A DNA stretch of 64,000 nucleotides, taken from contig NZ_BMPD01000004.1 in NCBI RefSeq assembly GCF_014647415.1, positions 1-64,000 on the forward strand. The letters run 5' to 3'. Of the stretch, positions 25,682 through 35,342 are shown piece by piece (the first letter of the stretch is position 1; each line of letters begins with the position of its first letter). The DNA comes from Haloarcula sebkhae (GTDB taxonomy: Archaea > Halobacteriota > Halobacteria > Halobacteriales > Haloarculaceae). The notes under the pieces were generated by a model that did no database searches, had not been told where the DNA came from, and worked only from the letters and a program-made list of their open reading frames with translations. A program made the translations under genes and the position numbers.

Positions 25682-27571
25682 CTATTCGAGGACGCCCTGT
25701 TCTTGCATACGTAGCGCCCAGTGTTTGAAGACGTATACAGTCCAGAGAAACCGCGAGTGATCGTGGTTTCCATCGACGTGCTCTTCGAATAGGTCTAAGG
25801 TCGCCGCTGTATCGAGAATGCCCAGATCGGTAGAGCGGACCGTCGAGACGAACTCATCGGCAAGTTCGTGTTTGAACCACTCACCGATCGGCATATCGAA
25901 CCCGTGTTTGTTTCGCTGTAATATTGATTCCGGCAGTAGATCATCGAAGGCTCGTTTCAGCACACGTTTTCGATCACGGCCAGTTAGTTTGTGGTCTGTT
26001 GGGAGACTGAGTGCATACTCAACGACAGCAGTATCGAGGAACGGAACACGTACCTCAAGTGAATTGTACATACTGGCCTGGTCGACTTTCGTGAGCATCT
26101 GATCCGGGAGCGATAAGCGGGTATCGACAGCCTGTATCCGTGCTAAACTCTCCCTGTCAGTCAGTTCGGGGGATATTGCGGCGTGCTGTGACCGGAGAGT
26201 GGTCTGCCCAGCTTCGATCGGGTCGACGTTCGTCACGGACTGGATAGCGTGGTCGTCGGATACGCGCATTAAATCGAAATGTCGTTCCGGGACCGATCGT
26301 GCTCCGCTCCGATTTATGAACCATTGTCCTTTGTATACGGCGTCGCCGACTGCAGTCCCACGTGAGGCTGGTAGTGCGTTCACAGCCGGTTCGACGGCGT
26401 ATTTCCGTATTTGAGATGGAAGCGCCCGATAGTATTTTGACAGAGACTCGACTCGGTACTTATCATACCCAGCAAACAGCTCGTCGGCACCATCCCCTGA
26501 AAGTGCGACCTTGACGTTATTTCTCGTGGCCCGAGACACAGCGTAGCTCGGCATCAATGCCGGGTCGGCGAAGGGTTCCCCCAATTTATTCAGTACAGCC
26601 GGCACGGAATCGCGTACGTCATTCGCCGTGAGCGTAATCTCGTGATGGTCGGTGTTGTGGAAAGACGCCACCTCTCGTGCCGCCCAGGATTCGTCGAATC
26701 GATCCTGATTGAAACCGACAGTAAACGTCTTGACGGGATCGTCAAGGAGCTGTGCCATCGCTCCGACGATTATCGTCGAATCGATTCCCCCACTGAGGAA
26801 CGCGCCGAGTTCGACATCAGCCATCAAGCGCTTTTCAACCGCCGATTCGACGAGCGAGCGGAGATGTGAGGCAGCAGTGTCAATATCGGGGTCGCGGAGT
26901 GTTATCGATGGGTCGTGGTATTTTTCTCGGTCGATACCGTCGTCCGATATGAGTATCCGCTCGCCGGGCCGGACCTTCGAGACATTGCGGAAGGCCGTTT
27001 TCGGTGCCGGAATATAGCCGAATGCGAAGTACTGGGCCAGTGCGTCCCTATCAATGCCGCCGAGGTCCATATCGCTCTCGAACAGCGATGGGAGCTCGGA
27101 GGCGAACGCGAACTGGTCGTCCGTTTCGGCGAGAACGAGCGGCTTGATGCCCATCGGGTCACGGGCCAGTAGCAGGCGTTCTCGCTCACTGTCCCACAGA
27201 GCGAACGCGAACATTCCATCGAGTTCGTCGACGAAGCTGGGGCCTTCTTCTTCGTAAAGGTGGACCAGCACTTCTGTGTCGGTTTCAGTGGTAAATCTGT
27301 GCCCAGCGGACGTGAGTCGGTCCTTGATATGACCGTAATTATAGATCTCTCCGTTGAAGATGACGGTTACTGTACCGTTCTCGTTGTGGATCGGCTGTCC
27401 GCCGCTCTCGGGGTCGATGATACTGAGTCGTCGGTGTGCGAGTCCAACACTTCCATCTCTGAAAATCCCGTCGTCGTCAGGACCTCGGTGACACTGACAG
27501 TCGTTCATACGTTCAAGAACATCGGTTGCAGGTGAGCCAGATCGAATATACTGACCACAGATTCCACACAT
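25682..27571 (-). CDS. asnB: Glutamine-hydrolysing asparagine synthetase
   Basis: 629-residue amidotransferase. It begins MCGICGQY, so Cys2 is exposed as the N-terminal nucleophile of the class II glutaminase domain. Further glutaminase motifs are GLAHRRLSIIDPESGGQPIH and VIFNGEIYNY. The synthetase domain has the ATP pyrophosphatase loop LSGGIDSTIIVGAM and later ALSGDGADELFAGYDKYRVE. Length is normal. Copies of this gene are common in polysaccharide loci, where they are thought to amidate a sugar acid or an amino acid attached to the glycan rather than to make free asparagine. It is the first gene of the minus-strand operon, so its promoter lies in 27572-27836. Confidence 0.9.
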   Translation of the reverse strand: MCGICGQYIRSGSPATDVLERMNDCQCHRGPDDDGIFRDGSVGLAHRRLSIIDPESGGQPIHNENGTVTVIFNGEIYNYGHIKDRLTSAGHRFTTETDTEVLVHLYEEEGPSFVDELDGMFAFALWDSERERLLLARDPMGIKPLVLAETDDQFAFASELPSLFESDMDLGGIDRDALAQYFAFGYIPAPKTAFRNVSKVRPGERILISDDGIDREKYHDPSITLRDPDIDTAASHLRSLVESAVEKRLMADVELGAFLSGGIDSTIIVGAMAQLLDDPVKTFTVGFNQDRFDESWAAREVASFHNTDHHEITLTANDVRDSVPAVLNKLGEPFADPALMPSYAVSRATRNNVKVALSGDGADELFAGYDKYRVESLSKYYRALPSQIRKYAVEPAVNALPASRGTAVGDAVYKGQWFINRSGARSVPERHFDLMRVSDDHAIQSVTNVDPIEAGQTTLRSQHAAISPELTDRESLARIQAVDTRLSLPDQMLTKVDQASMYNSLEVRVPFLDTAVVEYALSLPTDHKLTGRDRKRVLKRAFDDLLPESILQRNKHGFDMPIGEWFKHELADEFVSTVRSTDLGILDTAATLDLFEEHVDGNHDHSRFLWTVYVFKHWALRMQEQGVLE

Positions 27572-27836
27572 TGTCCGCGTAATCTACTGCGATGCTCAAA
27601 ATTATACCCTCCCTACATGGGCGAGTCAGATGCACTATCATCCACTCTACGCTATCCACATCGGGTGTCAGTCCGTTGTAAAACTCTCACGGGGCATTTC
27701 TGTCCCGCTACGCGGCCTACATGAACGATTCGAGCCATTCGAATCGACCAGAGCACTGCAGGAAAGTTAGAAACGCACCCCGAGAATCGGCGTAGGGTGA
27801 GTATAAACAAGCCCGCTCACACAGACTGTGAAACTA

Positions 27837-29006
27837 ATGGAAGACACTGGGCCGATAGCGTTCTTCGTTCCTTCTCTGACAGTCGGTGGCGCCGAGCGTG
27901 TGACAGTTTCTGTTGCGAACGGGCTCTCCAAGCGCGGATACGAGGTCGACCTTGTCGTGTCGTACAACGAGGGAGATTTCCAGACCGATGTCGCCGGAAG
28001 TGTAAACCTCGTTGACCTAGAAACACAGCGCATACCGGGGGTAGGAATCGGTGCGAGCATTCCTGCTCTCGTGCGATATCTGCGGCGACAATCCCCGCAA
28101 ATACTTTTCTCACAAATGACATATGCTAACGACATTCACATGATTTCGCAGATTCTATCTGGTGCAGATACTGTCACTATCTCGACAATCCACAACACAC
28201 TCGGGATGCAGGAGGAACCGAAAGAGAAACTCGTCCAGTCGCTGCAGCGTCGCCTCGCACACCAGTCAGACCAGTTCGTCGCCGTTTCGGAAGGTGTCGC
28301 TGAGAGCGTCGTAGAACACGTCGGCGTCGACCGTGAGAAGGTGTCCGTTCTCCACAACCCGATCCCAGTCAATGAGGTGCAGGAGCGGGCAAGGGAGTCG
28401 GTGGACCATCCCTGGATCGACTCTGCGAAGCTTGACGTTGTTCTCGGTGTCGGACGTCTGGAGAGAGCGAAGAACTTTGGATCGCTCCTCCGCGCTTTCG
28501 AACGAGTTCATGCCGCACGACCGGACACGCGTGCGATAATTGTCGGTCGCGGGTCGAAGCGAACCGAACTCGAAACCCTCGCGACCGAGTTAGGCATCGA
28601 CGACGCGGTTTCGTTTCCCGGTTTTGTCGACAATCCGTACGGCTACATGGCGGGTGCGGACGTCCTCACAATGTCTTCAATCCACGAGGGACTGCCGACC
28701 GTACTTATCGAGGCACTTGCCTGCGGATGTCCAGTCGTCTCGACCGATTGTCCCAGTGGCCCGGCGGAAATCCTCAAAGGCGGTGAGTACGGCCCACTCG
28801 TGGATGTCGATGACGATGAGGGACTTGCAGCGGCCATCCAAGCGACGCTCGACGATTCACTCCCGAGCGACGTGTTGGTTGAGCGTGCGAACGATTTCGC
28901 TCCGACGGCCGTGATCGACCAGTACGAAGCGTTTATTCAAAACTTCGCATCGGAGGAGGTCGCTGATGGTGTCGGTAACCGATCCGAGCCGCTCACCACC
29001 TCCTGA
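27837..29006 (+). CDS. Family 4 glycosyltransferase
   Basis: 389-residue GT-B enzyme, divergent from asnB. It starts MEDTGPIAFFVPSLTVGGAE, with the GGAER loop of GT4. The C-domain carries DVVLGVGRLERAKNFGSLLR and the donor motif MSSIHEGLPTVLIEALACGC. ATG 27837 is chosen; a GTG at 27828 would add three residues. It converges with the DUF1616 gene (66 bp between stops). A third GT4 in the locus fits a complex repeating unit. Confidence 0.87.
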   Translation: MEDTGPIAFFVPSLTVGGAERVTVSVANGLSKRGYEVDLVVSYNEGDFQTDVAGSVNLVDLETQRIPGVGIGASIPALVRYLRRQSPQILFSQMTYANDIHMISQILSGADTVTISTIHNTLGMQEEPKEKLVQSLQRRLAHQSDQFVAVSEGVAESVVEHVGVDREKVSVLHNPIPVNEVQERARESVDHPWIDSAKLDVVLGVGRLERAKNFGSLLRAFERVHAARPDTRAIIVGRGSKRTELETLATELGIDDAVSFPGFVDNPYGYMAGADVLTMSSIHEGLPTVLIEALACGCPVVSTDCPSGPAEILKGGEYGPLVDVDDDEGLAAAIQATLDDSLPSDVLVERANDFAPTAVIDQYEAFIQNFASEEVADGVGNRSEPLTTS

Positions 29007-29072
29007 GTGGCTCTGGCAGACTAGCCATCAGAACAGTCTGAAACCGACTCCCAGACTCCTGTCGTTGTCAGT

Positions 29073-30008
29073 TCACGTTATGTCGACCCAGATGTGAGTC
29101 TCACGGTACGCGTTCTCAGTTGTGGGCTGATCCGGGAGACTTCCTCTGTACAACAAATACGTCAACCGCAAGCGCTCCCCCTCTAGTACCGGCGTAACCG
29201 TGTGACGCTGCAACCAGCGGTCTCCAGCCGCGGTCCGGTTGTTATAACTATCGAGACGTGTACGCTCTATTACCTCTCCTGTCGGCGCAGTTCTGGCCAA
29301 CTGCACAACGACGACGTACTCAGTTGTCTCCATCTCGTGGTTGGTGACAGTGAAATACATCTGTTCGGACTCGCCCATCGTGATCTGTTCCGGATAGCCA
29401 CTGGCCTCCAGATCGCCAGCCTCATTCTCGGTCAGCAGCCCGAACTCTGTGTACGCCTCACCGCGTTGTGGCTGAGCCGCGACCAACGTCACGCTGGCGA
29501 ATGTGACGAGGATCGCAACACCGACAACGATAGTCCCTAGCTGTATCCCCTCCCCGTCGGAACTTCCGCTGGCGGCCCGCGAGTTTCCGAAGAGCATCGA
29601 GGGTTGACCGAGGCTCGTCGGTGTCCTTTGGCAACGCCGATACCACGCGATCACAGCTGCCACCACAGTTAGGATAGCAAGGGTAGTAACGACTGGTGTC
29701 GGCCGAATCGGCCACGGTGTGAACTCAAGATTGACTCCGACGATGATTGCCAAACAGATACTTGCCACAACTGAGTACAGTATCCGTTCTGTGGCGATCA
29801 ACCGGTGGTTCTCGTACTCCGGGTTCCGAGTCGGAAACAGCGACGCGACCACGGCATAACCCGGAACGAATAGCAGAAACGGGAGCGCGATGGCCGCGAG
29901 GGAAACTCCGTCAAGAGACGACAATGTTGCGAGGAGCACAACTGCTGTGTACCCAACGGCAGCAAGCAAATCGACAGTCGCTGGCAAAGCATCCGACCAC
30001 CTACCCAT
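29073..30008 (-). CDS. DUF1616 membrane protein
   Basis: 311 residues. Four hydrophobic segments occupy the first 130 residues (for example VGYTAVVLLATLSSL, AIALPFLLFVPGYAVVASLF, LTVVAAVIAWYRR). A further one lies at about 150-170, then an extracellular beta domain of about 140 residues with YPEQITMGESEQMYFTVTNH, a CARDB/NEW3-like strand pattern. LPFLLFVPGY is the usual DUF1616 mark. Such genes are regular members of haloarchaeal glycan clusters; their reaction is unknown. Its start overlaps the stop of a small frame at 30001-30162. Confidence 0.75.
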   Translation of the reverse strand: MGRWSDALPATVDLLAAVGYTAVVLLATLSSLDGVSLAAIALPFLLFVPGYAVVASLFPTRNPEYENHRLIATERILYSVVASICLAIIVGVNLEFTPWPIRPTPVVTTLAILTVVAAVIAWYRRCQRTPTSLGQPSMLFGNSRAASGSSDGEGIQLGTIVVGVAILVTFASVTLVAAQPQRGEAYTEFGLLTENEAGDLEASGYPEQITMGESEQMYFTVTNHEMETTEYVVVVQLARTAPTGEVIERTRLDSYNNRTAAGDRWLQRHTVTPVLEGERLRLTYLLYRGSLPDQPTTENAYRETHIWVDIT

Positions 30009-30162
30009 ACGTTCCGCTCACGCCGACGCCATAATAAGTAACAACTGCATACCCGTCTTTGATGATGTCGCTTGCGGTGTCAAAGAGCGACGTACCCCCG
30101 CCAGATGTGGTTACTCTGATTCTGTTCGAGAGAGGTACTTTTCGTGTAACCGCCAGATGCAC
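30001..30162 (-). CDS. Possible 53-residue protein between GT2 and DUF1616
   Basis: GTG at 30162, inside the end of the GT2 gene, to TAG at 30001-30003, inside the first codons of the DUF1616 gene. The part after the GT2 stop reads SGGGTSLFDTASDIIKDGYA and ends VSGTYG, which looks like real protein. The double overlap would fit an operon. No better start is available, so it may instead be the 3' relic of a fused or lost gene. Confidence 0.33.
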   Translation of the reverse strand: MHLAVTRKVPLSNRIRVTTSGGGTSLFDTASDIIKDGYAVVTYYGVGVSGTYG

Positions 30163-30953
30163 CCACGAAGTAACAGAAGGGATAGTTTCGGAACGAACGA
30201 ACTGTATCTGATTCCACTTGACTCGTCGCCATAAAATGCCTCCATCGGCACATCCTGAACTGTCATGCCGTTCGCGTCTAAGTGGATTAGTATATCGTTC
30301 AGGAACCCGTAATCGTTAAACAGGTCGTTCAGCGAGAGTTGTTCGAGCGCCGTTGCGGAAATTGCGGTGTATCCGTTCTGAGGATCGCGCATTTTCCAGT
30401 GTCCGCTTGCGATCTTTGTCAAAAACGTGAGGAGCGCATTCCCGAAAAACCGCCAGTTGGACATCTGAGTACAGTGGCGTCGCGATATCAAGCGGTTTCC
30501 TTTCGCGTAATCCGCTTCCCCTTCAACGACTGGGTCGAGGATCTCATTGAGGATGTTCGGATCCATCTGACCGTCGCCATCAAGGACTGCAACCGCGTCC
30601 ATGCCACTCATAAGCGCGAGATCGTATCCGGTTTGGATGGCGGCCCCGCGACCGCCGTTGGTCTGATGACGAACCGGGACGATACGCTTGTCGAGGAACG
30701 TCTGGCTTTCAGAAACCGTTGTTCCGGCCCCATCGGCGACAGCTATTTGTTCTGCGGAATCATCGGTCACACCCGCCTGATTTACTTCGGCATCCACGTA
30801 TTCTTTGATTTCGGTCCACGTGCCATCTGTCGAGCAGTCATCGATAACAAACACCTGATCGACATACTCCGGAAGTGAGTCGATGACCTCACCAATGAAC
30901 CCCTCTTCGTTGTGTGCCGGAACGACGACACCGACAGTTGAGCCTTTGTACAC
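30111..30953 (-). CDS. Dolichol-phosphate-sugar-type GT2
   Basis: 280-residue GT2 of the polyprenyl-phosphate mannosyl/glucosyltransferase group. Motifs: VGVVVPAHNEEGFIGEVIDS, then YVDQVFVIDDCSTDGTWTEI, then VAVLDGDGQMDPNILNEI (the DxD), then MRDPQNGYTAISATALEQL. No C-terminal membrane helices, as in DPM1-like enzymes. It has a GTG start (VYKGSTVG). The reaction would load a sugar from a nucleotide onto dolichol phosphate for use outside the membrane by GT-C enzymes or by the N-glycosylation path. It heads a short minus-strand unit with DUF1616. Confidence 0.85.
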   Translation of the reverse strand: MYKGSTVGVVVPAHNEEGFIGEVIDSLPEYVDQVFVIDDCSTDGTWTEIKEYVDAEVNQAGVTDDSAEQIAVADGAGTTVSESQTFLDKRIVPVRHQTNGGRGAAIQTGYDLALMSGMDAVAVLDGDGQMDPNILNEILDPVVEGEADYAKGNRLISRRHCTQMSNWRFFGNALLTFLTKIASGHWKMRDPQNGYTAISATALEQLSLNDLFNDYGFLNDILIHLDANGMTVQDVPMEAFYGDESSGIRYSSFVPKLSLLLLRGCIWRLHEKYLSRTESE

Positions 30954-31334
30954 TCTATGTCCCCCCTGTTGGTAAGTGGTCTCGCTTCGTTTCTATGAGT
31001 TGTACAGCACGACTGCATTGCTGGAGCGAGTCCGGTACGGTATGCATAGAGCTACCGAAAAGGGAGCTACTCATCTCGGGTCGGCCTTCTTGCCAGACCC
31101 ACGCGCCAATAGCAACCTCTGATTCAGTGATAGTCATGGTAGGTCGTAGGGCCGCTCACCGGCCACCAATGGGGGCCCTCTCTGTCGCCATGTTGGACAA
31201 ATCGATCTATTGTTATTCCTTACTTTCCAAGGTTAGCGGTCATATACAGTGAACTGTCGGATCCATAAATATCTCGTTAGGCCGATTCGGAAAAGCGCCT
31301 GCGTACGGCGATTACTATTGTTAGGGGTGAGTGG
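30954..31334. other. Spacer, no gene seen
   Basis: About 380 bases between the GT2 start and the relic C-terminus of the CARDB protein. Moderately GC-rich at first, then AT-rich. It should carry the promoter of the GT2 unit. No repeats noted. Confidence 0.4.
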
Positions 31335-31433
31335 TTATTCGAATTGATCCTGATACGTCGTCTTGATGTCCGCCTTGCGACTAGCGGTTAAGTTCTCGTA
31401 CGACTTCCCGTATGTGTCGTTGGCCAGTTCGTC
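31335..31433 (-). pseudogene. In-frame continuation of the CARDB gene beyond a TGA
   Basis: Same frame as 31434-33176, 32 codons and a TAA. It reads DELANDTYGKSYENLTASRK and ends TTYQDQFE. It aligns by eye with REEIARQEYGADVKAGEKF and KVEADFDAQF just before the TGA, so it is a last repeat unit cut off from the protein. It would be translated only if the TGA were a sequencing error or were read through. Confidence 0.55.
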
Positions 31434-33176
31434 TCAGGACTCAATTCGGTCACCGGAATCAGTCTGGAACTGCGCATCGAAGTCTGCTTCGACTTTCTGT
31501 TGGGTTTCGATTTCTAATCCTGTGAAATTAAACTTTTCCCCAGCTTTCACATCGGCACCGTACTCTTGCCGGGCGATCTCCTCACGCGTACGCACCTCTG
31601 CGGCCGCAAGGCCATCCGCGAATGGTTGACGCTCATGAATCTCTTCGACCTGGCGCTTCGTTTCACTGCTCACCTCATCATAGTAGTATCCGTACTTGTC
31701 CTGAGTTATTTCATCAAGCGAAGCACGGTCACCATCAGAGACACTGGTACTTCCGCCGGAACCGCTGGACCCGCCGTCTTTTGCCCATGAGGGCTTGACC
31801 GACATAGCTGTTGACGCACGCGCGTCTTCTGAGTAAATGCCATAGACATACGTCTGCAGACTCAGTGGTTCTACGGGGTAATCCGTCGAGTCAGTTACCG
31901 TGTATTCAATCTCGAACCGAACACGAGTCGACTCGCCGGGTGCGAGCGTGACGTTTCTGTCGACTCCATAGGCTTCCGGTCGATCATCGTCATCGCTGTC
32001 GATGCGGTGCTGGATCAATTGAGTTCCGGTGATTTCACCGGTGTTCGTAACGTCTGCGGAGAACACAGCCGTATCACCGACGTACAGGACATTCGGTCCA
32101 GCCAAATCCGACACCTCAAAATGACTGCCCTGTACCGTCATCGAGACGGTATCTGTGCCGTCAGCGGTTCCAAGCGAATAGTTGTGTGTCCCGCGGCTCA
32201 AATTCGTCGTATTCACTCCAACGGACACCGTTGTCGTTTCGTTGGCAGCCAGTGAAACGGAGCGCGAATAGGTGGTGTTCATAGAATCACTGTGGAGCGT
32301 GACGTTTTCGCTCCCGTCCACGTCACCAACGTTCTCGACGATCGCTGAGACATTGGCAGTTTCCCCCCTCGTTACGTTGGCCGGTGCAGTCGTGTTCTGT
32401 ACCCGGAACGTCGCCGGTTGCTGGACATGGAGTGTTCCGGTCGTTGTTGTGTTTTCTGTGGCGACCTTGTATTGATATCGACCAGGCTCCAGATCAGCAG
32501 TTCGGACCGTAGCAGTGTTCATCTGGCTCTGGCCGCCCGCAAGTGAGTGGACACTCTCGTTCAGCGTTTCAGAACCGGAGTACTGGCCGTTTTGATCCGC
32601 ATCGACAGCGATTCGCACTGTCTGGACGCCGCGATATGCACCGACATTGGTCAGGTTTGTTCGTATAGAGGCGTTCGTTCCGCGGACGATTGTAGCGTTT
32701 TCAGTGGTATCGTCGAGTACAAACGTAGGCGGGGTGAGGACAGCCACACTCCCAGTTGACTCCGGGGACGATGATTCACCGATAGCAATAGCGTACGTGT
32801 ATTCCCCGGAGCTGACTTGATCAGGCTCGACAGCGAACGTCACGTCCGTCGATTCTGCAGCCGAAACCTCGACTTGTTTTGTTGCTACCGTTTCAGAGGG
32901 CTGTCCGTCCCCGTTCAATCGTAGCGCTATCTGTTGTGTTGTCGTTTCCGACCCCGAATTTGTGATTTGCAATTGCACACGCAACGGCTCATCCGGCCGA
33001 ATTTCGGTCGGAGATTGCACAGTACGTATCTCCAGTTCGTCCTCGCCGACAGCGGGCCCCGAATCTACCGGTCCATCGGCGAACCCACCGATTCCAAGCC
33101 CCAGCGTAGCGCCTCCAATGAGTAACAGTCCAGCGACGCACCCAATCAGTAATTTTCCGTAGCCTATGGACAACAT
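31434..33176 (-). CDS. CARDB-type surface protein, probably truncated by a TGA
   Basis: 580-residue exported protein. The N-terminal hydrophobic stretch (LLIGCVAGLLLIGGATLGLG) serves as signal or anchor. Four or five CARDB/NEW3-like Ig domains follow, marked by repeated phrases such as TNSGSETTTQ, TNVGAYRGVQ, ENVGDVDGSE and TNTGEITGTQ. A helical C-terminal part contains repeats of the form x-YG-x-K-x-Q-F. The frame ends at TGA 31434-31436, but the same frame stays open and protein-like for 32 more codons (to TAA 31335-31337), reading DELANDTYGKSYENLTASRK. This continues the repeat pattern, so the gene has probably suffered a nonsense change such as CGA to TGA. Confidence 0.75.
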   Translation of the reverse strand: MLSIGYGKLLIGCVAGLLLIGGATLGLGIGGFADGPVDSGPAVGEDELEIRTVQSPTEIRPDEPLRVQLQITNSGSETTTQQIALRLNGDGQPSETVATKQVEVSAAESTDVTFAVEPDQVSSGEYTYAIAIGESSSPESTGSVAVLTPPTFVLDDTTENATIVRGTNASIRTNLTNVGAYRGVQTVRIAVDADQNGQYSGSETLNESVHSLAGGQSQMNTATVRTADLEPGRYQYKVATENTTTTGTLHVQQPATFRVQNTTAPANVTRGETANVSAIVENVGDVDGSENVTLHSDSMNTTYSRSVSLAANETTTVSVGVNTTNLSRGTHNYSLGTADGTDTVSMTVQGSHFEVSDLAGPNVLYVGDTAVFSADVTNTGEITGTQLIQHRIDSDDDDRPEAYGVDRNVTLAPGESTRVRFEIEYTVTDSTDYPVEPLSLQTYVYGIYSEDARASTAMSVKPSWAKDGGSSGSGGSTSVSDGDRASLDEITQDKYGYYYDEVSSETKRQVEEIHERQPFADGLAAAEVRTREEIARQEYGADVKAGEKFNFTGLEIETQQKVEADFDAQFQTDSGDRIES

Positions 33177-33575
33177 GCGTACGCAGGTATGTTACAAATC
33201 ATTATTGTTACGGCTGCTATACCAACTGGTAGACACTCTTTGCATTCAATGTCGAAGAGCGGATTTCCACAGGGGTGTCTCGGAATGGGTAGCATTCGTT
33301 TACTACCAGACACGCCCACCAAAGTGGAACTTTCAGCCAGAGTCGTAGTGATTCGATACCGTTCCTCGGCGTCTCAGTTAAACAACTACCGTCAGCTGAA
33401 TCTATAGAAAGCACACCGGCTTGTGATCAAATATCAGGGTTGGTGTAATGAGTGGTGTATACGCGATATTCCCATATCAAATGACAGGTTCAATTCGAAT
33501 CGAAAACAGGAATAAAGACGGTTCTAAGTCGACGCGGCTGTGCAATCCTATCAGTTCGAGACCGAGAGGAGACAG
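33177..33575. other. Spacer, no gene seen
   Basis: About 400 bases upstream of the CARDB gene and downstream of the winged-helix gene. Contains TTCAATTCGAATCGAA-like self-complementary sequence near 33489-33504. No gene that I can support. Confidence 0.4.
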
Positions 33576-33857
33576 TTACGCCATGTTCTTCCGTTCGATT
33601 GTTTCCCAAATATCGACACCCTTCTCGGTGATGTCGTACACGCGCCCTTTCTTCCGATCTTCGGAAACTAATAGGTCGACCAGTTCCGACTCACGGAGTT
33701 CTTGCAGGGCGCGCGAAACGTGAGCAATGCTCATTTCCCTGTCGTCCGCAATTAACGACGGTGTCGCAGGGCCTTCTGACAACCGGCGGAGAGTCTCGAC
33801 TCGATACCGTGAACTGATTACGTAGCTCACTTCGTCCCACTGATCAAAGTCTGCCAT
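33576..33857 (-). CDS. Small winged-helix transcription regulator
   Basis: 93 residues forming one winged-helix domain: SSRYRVETLRRLSEGPATPS (helix 1 and turn), then MSIAHVSRALQELRESELVD (recognition helix region), then the wing VSEDRKKGRVYDITEKGVDI. This is the compact haloarchaeal ArsR/MarR-like type, presumably a dimeric DNA-binding protein. No metal-binding Cys residues, so it is not a classical metal sensor. It stands alone and may control the surface-protein gene downstream on the same strand. Confidence 0.75.
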   Translation of the reverse strand: MADFDQWDEVSYVISSRYRVETLRRLSEGPATPSLIADDREMSIAHVSRALQELRESELVDLLVSEDRKKGRVYDITEKGVDIWETIERKNMA

Positions 33858-34647
33858 CGTATCTATTCGTATGCACGAGTGTACCAGCTACCTTCTTTGG
33901 ACACAAACTCGTGTACAGTGATATTCCATGTGCCTGTGGTTAATTGTTTCGCTCGTGTCTCTTGGTCTCGCTTCGTAACCATACACGATTCCGATTGAGT
34001 ACCCTGCATACTGAGTATGTGGTGAGTAATATCGCACTTCCGCTCAATTCATAAAACGGACATTTCAGCTACGTGTTCGGCAAGCAGGCGCCAAACGATC
34101 AACGACAGATACTGCAAAGTTTGGAGAGTTCCATTTCCTGACGACAGCCCAGAAGAGCATCTTATCTGGGACTTCGTCCCTGCAGGGATCTCTTTGCGTC
34201 CAGATAGCTGTTCGATTGGCACTGATAAGATTGCGTTACTTACATCGTCCAAAGATACGGGGCATATACGCTGCGATTTATCCTGTACGATCTCAAGGAT
34301 GAGTAACGTGTAACCGTAACAGAGGACCGCTCTCAGGGCACTCACGGGCATTCTGCGTATTTTGTGCACCTCAACACACACACTGTGGCAGATCTTTGTC
34401 ATTGATCGCCGAAAATTGATTCTAAGAACACTGTTACTCCCGGAATACCCAAACAACTACCGACTACCCCGACGGTAATCAAAGGAAAATTATCTAACTG
34501 ATTACATAACAAAGTATTAAGTGGCAAGGTGATGTTGATTTGAAATGCTGGCTGACAGCGTAACGCTCCGTCGATACAGCCGGGGGGCTGTGTGAGCGCG
34601 ATTACAGACGGGTGGACGATGTCGCAGCACACAGGAAGTGGGTAAAT
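33858..34647. other. Gene-free spacer
   Basis: About 790 bases between the divergent winged-helix and DUF7344 genes. The open frames present are Arg/Cys/Ser-rich and not credible. Two promoters must lie here; no strong palindrome noticed. Confidence 0.45.
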
Positions 34648-35283
34648 ATGGGAGTCAAAGACACCGCACAAACGAAAGCAGAACCGAATAATAAACTAAG
34701 CGACGAATCTGTTCCATCGTCAAAAGGGAAAGAGGGCAGTGCGGACCAAGCGGCGTCACAGGAGCAGGACGACTCGGGTGCATCTCTAGACGTCATTTTT
34801 GAAATACTGAAAAACAGCCGCCGCAGAGAAGTCCTCCACTTTCTTCGAGAACGAGGCGAACAGGTCTCTCTTGGAGAGCTCGCAGAACACGTCGCGGCCA
34901 TCGAGAACGAGACTACAACTGATGCGTTGACGTCGAGTGAGCGCAAGCGCGTGTACGTAGGACTGTACCAGTGCCATCTCCCGAAGATGGACGACATCGG
35001 TGTCGTCGATTTTAACCAAGACCGGGGCCATATCACCCTTACCGAGAAGGCAGACGACTTCGAAAAGTACCTCAACCGCTCTGAAGAGCAGGAGGAGGGT
35101 CGACAGTGGTATCAGTATTACGTGGCCGTCTCGGTGCTCGGTGCGATGGTCCTAGCCGCCTCTGTCGCCTTCTCACTTCCCGGGAGCATGGTTTTAGGTC
35201 TGTTCTCCCTGGTAGTAGGTGTTGCAGGCGCATGTTCGGTGTATCACTGGTCAGTTGAGCGGGAAGAGGCGAACAGCGAGTAG
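34648..35283 (+). CDS. DUF7344-type winged-helix protein with membrane anchor
   Basis: 211 residues, paralogue of the gene at 4627-5181. A charged, disordered N-terminal extension (about 45 residues) precedes the winged helix: SLDVIFEILKNSRRREVLHF, VSLGELAEHVAAIENETTT, SSERKRVYVGLYQCHLPKM. Then QWYQYYVAVSVLGAMVLAAS and a second hydrophobic segment follow. The phrase WYQYYxAV is shared with the first copy. ATG 34648 is preferred over an upstream GTG at 34612. Likely a membrane-bound regulator; the signal it responds to is unknown. Confidence 0.75.
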   Translation: MGVKDTAQTKAEPNNKLSDESVPSSKGKEGSADQAASQEQDDSGASLDVIFEILKNSRRREVLHFLRERGEQVSLGELAEHVAAIENETTTDALTSSERKRVYVGLYQCHLPKMDDIGVVDFNQDRGHITLTEKADDFEKYLNRSEEQEEGRQWYQYYVAVSVLGAMVLAASVAFSLPGSMVLGLFSLVVGVAGACSVYHWSVEREEANSE

Positions 35284-35342
35284 CCTGATAAGAGCGGTTT
35301 GATGCCACTCGCAGTTTTTACCTAGTACGCATCACGAGTAGG

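Noticed and set aside
31434-31436. TGA as selenocysteine codon
   Set aside because: Haloarchaea are not known to decode TGA as selenocysteine, and no element or selenoprotein motif is visible; a nonsense change is simpler.
34049-34456. 135-codon minus-strand frame in the spacer before the second DUF7344 gene
   Set aside because: Basic, Cys/Ser-rich and without recognisable motif; no sign of a promoter or partner gene.
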